From assembly GCF_001898115.1 (NCBI RefSeq), contig NZ_MKSQ01000008.1:497606-561605 (forward strand): a stretch of 64,000 nucleotides of DNA, given 5' to 3'. Made by a program: the position numbers and the translations under genes. The notes under the pieces are model-generated. The model was not told the origin of the DNA, searched no databases, and saw nothing but the letters and a program-made list of their open reading frames with translations. Source of the DNA: Allobosea sp. 67-29 (GTDB lineage: Bacteria > Pseudomonadota > Alphaproteobacteria > Rhizobiales > Beijerinckiaceae). Positions 43,791-51,802 of this stretch are shown piece by piece (within the stretch, counting starts at the first letter, position 1; each line of letters begins with the position of its first letter).

Positions 43791-45302
43791 ATGGACAATA
43801 TCGCCAACCTGATGCACGGCTTCGAGGTCGCGCTTACGGCCCACCACATCATGCTGATGATCGCCGGCGTGCTGCTCGGCGTGCTCGTCGGCGTGCTTCC
43901 CGGCCTGGGCGCCCCCAACGGCGTCTCGCTGCTGCTGCCGCTCACCTTCAGCATGGACCCGGTCTCGGCGATCATCCTGCTCGCCTCGCTCTACTGGGGC
44001 GCGCTGTTCGGCGGCTCGACCACCTCCATCCTGTTCAACATCCCCGGCGAGCCCTCCTCGGTCGCGACGACCTTCGACGGTCACCCGATGGCGAAGCAGG
44101 GACGGGCGACCGAGGCCCTGTCCTTCGCCTTCCTCTCGGCCGGCTTCGGCGCGCTCTGCGGCGTCATCCTGATCACGCTGTTGTCGGGGTGGGTCGCCAG
44201 CTTCGCGCTGCGCTTCTCCTCGCCGGAATATTTCGCGGTCTACTTCATGACCTTCGCGAGCTTCATCGGCCTCGGCGGCGCCTCGCCGCTGAAGACCATC
44301 GTCTCGATGGGCATCGGTTTCGCGCTGGCGACGGTCGGCATGGATTCGGTCTCCGGCAATGTGCGGCTCACCTTCGAGTTCGACGTGCTGCTGGCCGGGG
44401 TCAGCTTCCTGATCGCGGTGATCGGCCTGTTCGGCATCGGCGAATTGCTGCTGACCATGGAGGAAGGCCTGAAGTTCGAGGGCGTGGCCGCCAAGGTGCG
44501 GATCGGCGACGTGCTGCGCACGGCGGCGAAGATGCCGCGCTACTGGTTGGCCCTGCTGCGCTCCTCGCTGATCGGCATCTGGATGGGCATCACGCCGGGC
44601 GGGCCGACCGCGGCCTCCTTCATGAGCTACGCGATGGCCAAGCGCTCCTCGCGCAATCCCGCCAAGTTCGGCAAGGGCGAGCCGGAGGGCGTCATCGCGC
44701 CGGAGACCGCGGACCATGCCGCAGGCTCCTCCGCCATGCTGCCGATGCTGGCGCTCGGCATCCCCGGTTCCGCGACCGCCGCGGTGATGATGGGCGGGCT
44801 GATGATCTGGGGTCTCAACCCCGGCCCGACCCTGTTCACGGACCGGCCGGATTTCGTCTGGGGCCTGATCGCCTCGATGTATCTCGGCAACATCGTCGCG
44901 GTCGTCATCGTCCTCGCGACGGTGCCGCTCTTCGCCTCGATCCTGCGCATCCCGTTCTCGATCATCGGGCCGCTGATCGTCGTGATCTGCTTCATCGGCG
45001 CCTTCACCGCGGCGAACCGTGAATTCGACATCTGGCTCGCGCTGATCTTCGGGCTCGTCGGCTATGTCTTCAAGAAGCTGGACTATCCGATCGCGCCGCT
45101 CGTGCTCGCCATGGTGATCGGCGACAAGGCCGAGGACGCCTTCCGCCAGTCGATGATCTTCAGCCAGGGCTCGCTCTCGATCTTCTGGTCGAACGCCCTC
45201 GTCGGCACGCTGATGGCGATCGGGCTCGTCCTGCTGTTCATGCCGGTTATCGGCGCGGGCATCCGGCGCTTGCGCGGCCTGGGCCAAGCACGCACCGTCT
45301 GA
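43791..45302 (+). CDS. tctA: Tripartite tricarboxylate transporter large permease subunit
   Basis: A 503-residue permease with about 12 helices. The two TctA repeats are visible as GVLPGLGAPNGVSLLLPLTF with YWGALFGGSTTSILFNIPGEP, and in the second half MGITPGGPTAASFMSYAMAK with MLALGIPGSATAAVMMGGL. It forms the translocation path for the substrate delivered by TctC, driven by an ion gradient. AGGCAAGAGAGC precedes the ATG. Confidence 0.95.
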   Translation: MDNIANLMHGFEVALTAHHIMLMIAGVLLGVLVGVLPGLGAPNGVSLLLPLTFSMDPVSAIILLASLYWGALFGGSTTSILFNIPGEPSSVATTFDGHPMAKQGRATEALSFAFLSAGFGALCGVILITLLSGWVASFALRFSSPEYFAVYFMTFASFIGLGGASPLKTIVSMGIGFALATVGMDSVSGNVRLTFEFDVLLAGVSFLIAVIGLFGIGELLLTMEEGLKFEGVAAKVRIGDVLRTAAKMPRYWLALLRSSLIGIWMGITPGGPTAASFMSYAMAKRSSRNPAKFGKGEPEGVIAPETADHAAGSSAMLPMLALGIPGSATAAVMMGGLMIWGLNPGPTLFTDRPDFVWGLIASMYLGNIVAVVIVLATVPLFASILRIPFSIIGPLIVVICFIGAFTAANREFDIWLALIFGLVGYVFKKLDYPIAPLVLAMVIGDKAEDAFRQSMIFSQGSLSIFWSNALVGTLMAIGLVLLFMPVIGAGIRRLRGLGQARTV

Positions 45303-45329
45303 CCGTCAGCCCCACCGAAGGTGCTTCCC

Positions 45330-46244
45330 ATGAACGAACCCTATAGCGGCATCCTGCCGATCGCCCCCACCGTCTTCCACGAGAACGGCGACCTCGACCT
45401 CGCCGGCAACAGGCGGGTCATGGACCTGATGGTCGACCAGGGTGTCGACGGCATCTGCATCCTCGCCAATTTCTCCGAGCAGTTCCTGCTCACCGACGAG
45501 GAACGTGAGCAAGTCATGCGGCTCTCGATCGAGCAGGTCGCCGGACGCGTGCCGGTGATCGTCACCACCTCGCATTTCTCGACGCGCATCGCCGCACAAC
45601 GCGGCAAGGCTGCGGCGGAGGCCGGGGCGAAGATGCTGATGATGATGCCGCCCTATCACGGCGCCCTGCTGAAGGCGGACGAACAGGGCATGATCGAGCA
45701 CTTCAAGATGGTCGCCGATGCCTGCGGCATCCCGATCATCCTGCAGGATGCGCCGCTCTCAGGCGTGACCATGACCGTGCCCTTCATGGTGCGCCTGGCC
45801 AGGGAAGTGCCGCTGGTGCGCTATTTCAAGATCGAGATGCCGGGCACGGCGGCCAAGCTGCGCGCCCTGATCGAGGCCGGCGGCGACGCCGTGGTCGGGC
45901 CCTTCGACGGCGAGGAAGCGATCACGCTGATGGCCGATCTCGATGCCGGCGCGACCGGGACGATGACGAGCGCCATGATCCCGGACCTGATCAAGCCGAT
46001 TCTCGCAGCCCACGCCGCGGGCGACCGCAAGCAGGCGGCGGCGCTCTATGCCAGGGTCCTGCCGATCATCAATTACGAGAACCGCCAGTGTGGGCTGCGC
46101 GCCGCCAAGGCCGTTCTGAGAGAGGGCGGCGTCATCAAATCGGAGGCCGTCCGCCACCCCTTGGCGCCGCTGCATCCGAAGACCCGCGACGGGTTGATCG
46201 AGCTCGCGCGTGAGCTCGATCCGCTGGCACTCCGCTGGCGATGA
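45330..46244 (+). CDS. 2-keto-3-deoxy-L-arabonate dehydratase-like aldolase-family enzyme
   Basis: A 304-residue DapA-superfamily TIM barrel. The stretches GICILANFSEQF, VTTSHFST, MMPPYHGA, ILQDAPLSG, YFKIEMPG (Schiff-base Lys167) and VGPFDGEEAITL closely resemble the Azospirillum L-2-keto-3-deoxyarabonate dehydratase as I recall it. That enzyme forms 2-oxoglutarate semialdehyde. The usual DapA Tyr motif is replaced by QDAP. The ATG at 45330 has a GAAGGTG site. As the last gene of the pdxA2-tct operon it suggests that a keto-deoxy acid sugar is degraded here. Confidence 0.8.
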   Translation: MNEPYSGILPIAPTVFHENGDLDLAGNRRVMDLMVDQGVDGICILANFSEQFLLTDEEREQVMRLSIEQVAGRVPVIVTTSHFSTRIAAQRGKAAAEAGAKMLMMMPPYHGALLKADEQGMIEHFKMVADACGIPIILQDAPLSGVTMTVPFMVRLAREVPLVRYFKIEMPGTAAKLRALIEAGGDAVVGPFDGEEAITLMADLDAGATGTMTSAMIPDLIKPILAAHAAGDRKQAAALYARVLPIINYENRQCGLRAAKAVLREGGVIKSEAVRHPLAPLHPKTRDGLIELARELDPLALRWR

Positions 46245-46317
46245 GAAGCCGGCCCGGCCGGTCCTCGCCGATCGGCCGGCGCGGTTGCCTATCGGCCGCC
46301 GACTTCACCCTCGCCGA

Positions 46318-46629
46318 CTACCAGCGATCGTAATAGGGCCGCCGATAGCCATAGGCGGGAGCATAGGGCGGCGGGCCATAAGGACGCCCGTAGCCGTAGC
46401 CGCCATAGGGGCCGCGCGGCCCGTAGCGGTGCTCGTAGTGGCGTTGGCGAGCGAGGTTTTCCTGAATGATCATCAGCCGCTCGCGCTTCGCGGCGGTCAT
46501 GCTGTAGGCGGCCGACTGGCCGTCGAGACGATGTGCCACGGACGGGTCGAGGGCTTCGTTGGCGCGAGCGGCGGGAACCGCCGCCATGGCGCCCAGGGAG
46601 ATCAAGGCTGCGATAGCGAACCGACGCAT
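46318..46629 (-). CDS. Small exported Gly/Tyr/Pro-rich protein
   Basis: The 103-residue product has a signal peptide (residues 1-23, ending ARA), a short helical middle (AAKRERLMIIQENLARQR) and a tail dominated by Tyr, Gly, Pro and Arg in loose YG/PY repeats. Such tails occur in periplasmic or surface proteins of Hyphomicrobiales; the function is unknown. The ATG at 46629 has GGAAG eight bases upstream; the longer frame has no ribosome site. Confidence 0.7.
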   Translation of the reverse strand: MRRFAIAALISLGAMAAVPAARANEALDPSVAHRLDGQSAAYSMTAAKRERLMIIQENLARQRHYEHRYGPRGPYGGYGYGRPYGPPPYAPAYGYRRPYYDRW

Positions 46630-46792
46630 GAGGGTCTTCCTTTCTGCTGACGGCATTGAAGCATTCGCCAACAGAACGCTGCCTGAACAGGATTGTTCAT
46701 CTTCGTTCATCTGCCTTGCAAGGCAGGCCGGCTTCGCACCGCAGCTCAGCGCCTCGCGTGCTCAGCTCAACCATCGATTTTCCGAAGGGGAA

Positions 46793-46869
46793 TGGTACAG
46801 CCACCCCGGCTTGAACGGGGGACCTCTAGATCCACAATCTAGCGCTCTAACCAACTGAGCTATGGCTGC
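46793..46869 (-). tRNA. tRNA-His (anticodon GTG)
   Basis: A complete cloverleaf of 77 nt with encoded CCA: acceptor GCAGCCA/TGGCTGT, D-arm GCTC/GAGC, anticodon stem CTAGA/TCTAG with loop TTGTGGA (GTG), and T-arm CCCCG-TTCAAGC-CGGGG. The discriminator base is A73, not the usual C73, as in the alphaproteobacterial group known to have lost the G-1 identity element. Confidence 0.97.
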
Positions 46870-47037
46870 CCATGACAGGCTGTGCGGCCCCGGCACTTCC
46901 GGCGGGGTCTCCAGCGGCGCGGAAACTAGAACCGGCGCCGCGCTTTTGCAACCGCGTAATTCATCTTTGCCACCGAAAAACCGGCACCGAACGCGGCCGC
47001 GGCGATGGCCGGCCGGTTTCGGCGCCGCCGGGGCCGC

Positions 47038-47886
47038 TCAATCCTTGCGAAGCGCGGTGTTGGCGATGCGCGCGAGCTCCTTCAAATGCTCCGCATAGGA
47101 TTCGTAGCTCCGGCGCACGGCCTTCGCCTGCAACGCGATCGCCTCCGAGGCGCTCTCCGTCCGCGCCAGCGTTTCGGCGTCGCCGAGCGTCGCCTTGAAC
47201 TCGGCGCAGGCATGCTCGAGCATCCGCGCCTGCAGGGCGCCGAAGGCGCGCGCCATGGTGAGCGCCTGGCTCATCACCGTCTCGCTCGCGATCGCCGCGA
47301 ATGCGGGCGGGCGCGGCAGAGACAGCGAATCGATCGCAGAAGGCTTCACCGGCTCCTTCGCCGCAGCGGGCGCGGCCTGCGCGGGCCCAGCCACGGCCGT
47401 GGCGGGAGGAGCGGCTGCCGGCTCCGGCCTGGGGGGCGGCACCACCTCGGCCGCAGGCTTCGGCGGCAGCTTGACCAAGACCGGCTCCGGCCTGGCCTCG
47501 GCGGCCTTCTCGGCCGGAGCGGATGGCGCCGGCTTCCGCGCCGCAGCGACCTTCGCGACCGGCTTCTCGACCTTCAGCTTGGTGGAAACGGCCTTGCGGG
47601 GCGGCTTGGCCGCGGCTTTCGCCGGGGGCTGTGCCGCCGCGGTGACGGCGGGAGCACCAACCTTGCCGGAATTCCCGGAGGGGGCAGGCACCGCAGCCTT
47701 GATCACGACCGGCGCCGGCCGCGCCGGCGGCGAGGTTGTGGCCGCCGCGGCGGGAGCGGGCGGAGGCTTGATGGCAGGTTGCGCCGGAGCGGCCTTCACC
47801 TCGGCAGGCGGCGTCGACAACGCCTTGACGGAAGGCAGGCTGACCGGGGCCTTGGCTCGCGTACGGGTCGGAGGCGGCTTGACCAT
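47038..47886 (-). CDS. Phasin-like protein with long Lys/Pro/Ala-rich N-terminus
   Basis: The 282-residue protein has two parts. Residues 1-185 are almost entirely Ala, Pro and Lys with KAAAKPPRKA, KPVAKVAAARKPAPS and similar blocks, probably disordered and positively charged. The last 95 residues (ALTMARAFGALQARMLEHA, RSYESYAEHLKELARIA) form the amphipathic helices of a phasin. Phasins coat polyhydroxyalkanoate granules. A basic Ala/Lys/Pro tail recalls nucleoid-binding phasins such as PhaF, although there it is C-terminal. GGAG lies before the ATG at 47886. It follows another phasin gene on the same strand. Confidence 0.75.
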   Translation of the reverse strand: MVKPPPTRTRAKAPVSLPSVKALSTPPAEVKAAPAQPAIKPPPAPAAAATTSPPARPAPVVIKAAVPAPSGNSGKVGAPAVTAAAQPPAKAAAKPPRKAVSTKLKVEKPVAKVAAARKPAPSAPAEKAAEARPEPVLVKLPPKPAAEVVPPPRPEPAAAPPATAVAGPAQAAPAAAKEPVKPSAIDSLSLPRPPAFAAIASETVMSQALTMARAFGALQARMLEHACAEFKATLGDAETLARTESASEAIALQAKAVRRSYESYAEHLKELARIANTALRKD

Positions 47887-47990
47887 CACGGCTCTCCTTC
47901 AACGGCTGGCAATGGACGGACGGGGAATGATCCCTGATTCGGCGTCGGTCTGGCGGGGCGGCGGCAGGCGCGGCCGCCCCGAGGCAATGT

Positions 47991-48386
47991 TCAGCGGCCC
48001 TTCGTGGCCTTGCTGACGGTCTCGGCGGCCTTGGACGCGGCATCCTGGGCGGCGGCGCCGAGATCCTTGAGCTGGTTCTGGAAGGTCGCCATCTGGGCCT
48101 TCACGAAATCCGACTGGTGCTGCATCACCTCGGTCAGATCCTTCGACTTCACCAGCTTCTGGGCGAAATCGAAAGCGGCGGCGACGTTGTTCTCGGCATA
48201 GGCCATCGCCTTGCGGGTCGCCTCCTGGGTGTTGACGCGCGCGCTCTCGGCCGAGCCATGCGCGCTATCCACAGCCTTCTGGGCCGCGCCGATGAAGCCG
48301 TCGAAAGCCTTGCGCGCCTGCTCTACGCTGCGCTCGGCGAATTCGCGCATCTCTGCCGGCACCTCATAGGGATGCTTACCGTCCAT
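47991..48386 (-). CDS. Phasin family protein
   Basis: A 131-residue helical protein: MREFAERSVEQARKAFDGFI, then NNVAAAFDFAQKLVKSKDL and MQHQSDFVKAQMATFQNQL, the phasin_2 pattern. It has no signal peptide. It binds the surface of polyhydroxyalkanoate granules and limits their size. The ATG at 48386 follows AGGAGG; the longer frame upstream has no ribosome site. No PHA synthase gene is in the window. Confidence 0.9.
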   Translation of the reverse strand: MDGKHPYEVPAEMREFAERSVEQARKAFDGFIGAAQKAVDSAHGSAESARVNTQEATRKAMAYAENNVAAAFDFAQKLVKSKDLTEVMQHQSDFVKAQMATFQNQLKDLGAAAQDAASKAAETVSKATKGR

Positions 48387-48560
48387 GGTCGTTCCTCCTG
48401 TTGCGAAAGGCGCCTCAAACTCATTGTGCACTGCAATATCATTACTGCAGTGCGATGACAACGCTGCGACGGAACCGGCGCGCGGCTACGTTAACGCTGT
48501 TTCGAGGAGAAGCGGGAGAGCGATCTTTGGTTCCATGGATTCGGCCGCGTTTGGAAGCTA

Positions 48561-48582
48561 TTAAAGATTTGTTAGCTATAAT
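48561..48582 (+). promoter_or_regulatory. CtrA-like box and -10 element of the PdhS-like kinase gene
   Basis: TTAA-N7-TTAG (48561-48575, one mismatch to the CtrA consensus) is followed by a perfect TATAAT at 48577-48582, 26 bp before the ATG. The box overlaps the -35 position, a usual arrangement for CtrA-activated promoters. Confidence 0.55.
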
Positions 48583-48608
48583 GAGGCGGATCGGACGAGC
48601 GGGCCAGC

Positions 48609-51600
48609 ATGAGCGAAGCCGGACAGGACTGGATGCAATGGGGTGCAGCGGCGGGTGAAGACCCGGCCGTGACGGCCTTTGCCGCCGGCGGCGCCCTGGT
48701 CCTGTGGGACGCGGCCTCCGGCCGCCCCGGCTTCATGAACCCGGCCGGCCGGGCCCTGCTCGGTGCCGAGCCTGCCGCCGCGGCGCTGCCTGCCCCGACG
48801 CGCCAGCGCTTGTCCCTGCTCGCGGGGGGGCTGGCCTCCGCTTCCGGCCTCCGCCTGGAACGTTTGAGGCTGACGACTGGCTTCACGGCCGCCCCCGTGA
48901 CCTGCGGCGTCAAGCTGTTGACGCGAGACGACGGCCGCACCGTGCTCGCCATCGCCGTGCCGGCTTCCGAACTGCGCCGGCTGGGCGTGACGGTTCCGCC
49001 GGAGGCGAGCCCGCCACCGGCCCCTTCCGCCGCTCCGGCGGCGGCATCCGCCGTCATCCCCGATGGCCCAGCCCCGGCGCAAGCGTCGACGATTCGCTTT
49101 CTCTGGCAGAGCGATGCGAATCGCCGCCTGACGCAAGTGTCGGAGAACGTCGCCGTCCTGACCGGCGCCGCCGCCTCGCAGCTCGTCGGCGAGCGCTGGG
49201 ACGATCTGGCGGCGAGCCGGTTCAGCGATACCGACGGCACCCTGCTCGCACGGCTCGCGACGCCGGCCACCTGGAGCGGCCACACCGTGCTGTGGCGCAC
49301 GGAGACGCCGGGCGAGGCCGCCCCCGTCGAGCTTTCGGGCGTGCCCGTCTTCGGCGCCGACCGGCAGCTCGCCGGCTTCCGCGGCTTCGGGATCGCGCGA
49401 CTGAATGCGCGCCAGCCCTTCCCGCAGGCGGATGAACCTGCCGGGCAGACGGATTCTTCCGAGGCCGAGGCTGCCTCAGCGCCTGATACCGCCGAGCGGG
49501 CCGCCGCGTCGGACCGCGCTGCATCCGAGGCGCAAGAAGCGATCGCGGGACCGGACACGCAGGAGACCGCCGGCTCCGGCATCGACGCGGCATCGGACGC
49601 AAAGGCCACCGAAGCCCCCGGCAGTGCCGAGGCTGGGCAGCCGGCGGAAAACGAGACTGCCCGTGACTGGCAGGTCATCTCCGGGCAGTGCGACGACGCG
49701 CCCACCGATGCGTCGCGCGAGGCATCGGTCCCTCCCCCGGCCGAGCGGAAGCCGGAGGGCGACGAGCCGGAGCCGAAGGCCGCCGCACCGGCGGCCGTGC
49801 CCGAGCCGGCTCCGACACCGACCCGCCCGGACGAACTGCCAGCCGCCAATATCGTGCCGTTGCGCAACGGCCAGCAGACGGCGATCCGCCCGGTCCTGGA
49901 ACCGTCCAAGGCGAACCTCAGCTCGGCCGAGCGCAATGCCTTCCGCGAGATCGCCAAGGCGCTGGGCGCGCGGCTTGCGGACGAGGAACCGAGCGACGCG
50001 CCGCGCCTGCCGCCGGCGGCGCAACTGCGCGTGAGGGAAGCCGAGGCGGAGACGGCCTCCGTCGTCGATGCGCCGGCCCAGCCGGTGTCCGCGCCAACGC
50101 GTCAGCGCAATTCCCACGCCGATGTGCTGGACCGGCTGCCGACGGCGGTTCTCGTCAACCGTGGCGACGAGGCGCTCTACGCCAACCGCACCCTGCTCGA
50201 TCTGCTGGATTATGCCGACCTGGACGACCTGAAGGCCGGTGGCGTCAGCCGGCTGATCAAGGAGGCCTCGCGCAGCGGCGGCGGGGCGATGACCCTGATC
50301 GACAGGGTCGGGCATCTGGTCGGCGTCGACGCCGTTCTGTCGAGCGTCGACTGGCTTGGCGAGGCGGCGACGCTGATGGCCTTCCGCCATCCTGCCGCTG
50401 GCGGCGGCGAAGTGCCGGTGATGACCGCCGAAGAGGCGGAAGAAGCGGAGCTCGCGGCGGAGTTCGAGGCCGAGGAGGCCGAGTCGGCGGCCCGCGTCGA
50501 GGCCCTCAGGCTCGACGCCGAGGTGCGCGACGGCCGCATCGCCGAACTGACCGCGATGCTCGATACGGCGACCGACGGAGTCGTCACCGTCGACGAGCGC
50601 GGCCGCATCCTGTCGCTCAACAAGGCGGCCGAAGCGCTGTTCGGCTACGACCAGCGCGAGGTCACCGGCGAGCTGTTCACGCTGCTGTTCTCGGCGGAGA
50701 GCCATGCCCCGGCGCTCGACTATCTCGAGGGGCTGAAGGGCGGCGGCGTCGCCTCGGTGCTGAATGACGGGCGCGAGGTCGTCGGCCGCGTGCGCCAGGG
50801 CGGCAAGATCCCGCTGTTCATGACCATGGGCCAGATCGCGCACGGGGCCGATCCGCGCTTCTGCGCCGTGCTGCGCGACATCACCGCCTGGAAAAAGACC
50901 GAGGGCGAGCTGGTCGACGCGCGCAAGGCGGCCGAGATGGCGAGCGCCCAGAAGTCGGATGTGCTCGCCAAGATCAGCCACGAGATCCGCACGCCGCTCA
51001 ACGCCATCATCGGCTTCGCCGAGGTGATGGCGGAGGAGCGCTTCGGGCCGATCGAGAACGAGCGCTACAAGGAGTATCTGCGCGACATCCACCAGTCGGG
51101 CGGCTACGTCATCAGCCTGGTCAACGACCTGCTCGACCTCGCCAAGATCGAGGCCGGCAAGCTCGAGCTCGATTTCGCCAGCGTCAACCTGAACGAGATC
51201 GCGCTCTCGACCGTGGCGCTGCTGCAGCCGGAGGCCCAGCGCGGCCGCGTGGTGCTACGCTCCGGGCTCTCGCCCAAGCTGCCGCCGGTCGTCGCCGACG
51301 AGCGCTCGATCCGCCAGATCGCGATCAACCTTCTCTCCAACGCCGTGAAGTTCACCGATGCCGGCGGGCAGGTGATCATCTCCACGGCGCTCGGCGACCA
51401 GGGCGAGGCGATCCTGCGGGTGCGCGATACCGGCATCGGCATGGACGACGACGAGCTGAAGCTCGCGCTCGAACCCTTCCGGCAGGTGCCGACGACCCGT
51501 CGCTCAGGCGGCACCGGCCTGGGCCTGCCGCTGACCAAGGCACTGGTCGAGGCCAACCGTGCCGCGATGGCGATCACCAGCGTCAAGAAGGAAGGCACGC

Positions 51601-51644
51601 TGGTCGAGATCACCTTCCCGCCGCAGCGCGTCCTCGCCAGCTGA
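48609..51644 (+). CDS. PdhS-like PAS sensor histidine kinase (DivK-type)
   Basis: A 1011-residue cytoplasmic kinase. The N-terminal 230 residues contain a PAS-like fold; about 280-480 is acidic and low-complexity, and two PAS domains (about 500-600 and 645-760) lead into HisKA with His791 in KISHEIRTPLNAIIGFAE. The HisKA extension (MAEERFGPIENERYKEYLRD) and the HATPase_c domain (NLLSNAVKF, DTGIGM, GTGLGLPL) match the DivJ/PleC/PdhS kinases that act on DivK. Length and layout match PdhS of Brucella, an essential pole-localised kinase. It should control the DivK-CckA-CtrA cell-cycle pathway. A CtrA-like box precedes it. Confidence 0.82.
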   Translation: MSEAGQDWMQWGAAAGEDPAVTAFAAGGALVLWDAASGRPGFMNPAGRALLGAEPAAAALPAPTRQRLSLLAGGLASASGLRLERLRLTTGFTAAPVTCGVKLLTRDDGRTVLAIAVPASELRRLGVTVPPEASPPPAPSAAPAAASAVIPDGPAPAQASTIRFLWQSDANRRLTQVSENVAVLTGAAASQLVGERWDDLAASRFSDTDGTLLARLATPATWSGHTVLWRTETPGEAAPVELSGVPVFGADRQLAGFRGFGIARLNARQPFPQADEPAGQTDSSEAEAASAPDTAERAAASDRAASEAQEAIAGPDTQETAGSGIDAASDAKATEAPGSAEAGQPAENETARDWQVISGQCDDAPTDASREASVPPPAERKPEGDEPEPKAAAPAAVPEPAPTPTRPDELPAANIVPLRNGQQTAIRPVLEPSKANLSSAERNAFREIAKALGARLADEEPSDAPRLPPAAQLRVREAEAETASVVDAPAQPVSAPTRQRNSHADVLDRLPTAVLVNRGDEALYANRTLLDLLDYADLDDLKAGGVSRLIKEASRSGGGAMTLIDRVGHLVGVDAVLSSVDWLGEAATLMAFRHPAAGGGEVPVMTAEEAEEAELAAEFEAEEAESAARVEALRLDAEVRDGRIAELTAMLDTATDGVVTVDERGRILSLNKAAEALFGYDQREVTGELFTLLFSAESHAPALDYLEGLKGGGVASVLNDGREVVGRVRQGGKIPLFMTMGQIAHGADPRFCAVLRDITAWKKTEGELVDARKAAEMASAQKSDVLAKISHEIRTPLNAIIGFAEVMAEERFGPIENERYKEYLRDIHQSGGYVISLVNDLLDLAKIEAGKLELDFASVNLNEIALSTVALLQPEAQRGRVVLRSGLSPKLPPVVADERSIRQIAINLLSNAVKFTDAGGQVIISTALGDQGEAILRVRDTGIGMDDDELKLALEPFRQVPTTRRSGGTGLGLPLTKALVEANRAAMAITSVKKEGTLVEITFPPQRVLAS

Positions 51645-51721
51645 CGGCGCGCCGCAGCGCGTCGGCGTGGCTGGAAGACCTGCGTAGCCGCGAGATGCGG
51701 CTGCTGCCGCAATTGGCAATT

Positions 51722-51743
51722 GTTAAGACATTTCCGTCTTAAC
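51722..51743. promoter_or_regulatory. Perfect 8-bp inverted repeat before the diguanylate cyclase
   Basis: GTTAAGAC-N6-GTCTTAAC lies 60 bp upstream of the proposed start. Two CAATTG copies precede it. It is a likely operator; the spacing does not fit CtrA. Confidence 0.45.
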
Positions 51744-51802
51744 CGCTTCCTCTGGGGCAACCGCTCCAGCTGCGCAAAGACAACGCTGTCCCAGAGGCGA
51801 CG

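Noticed and set aside
51721..51743. CtrA box before the diguanylate cyclase
   Set aside because: The two TTAA elements are 12 bases apart, not seven; the sequence is better described as an inverted repeat for another regulator.
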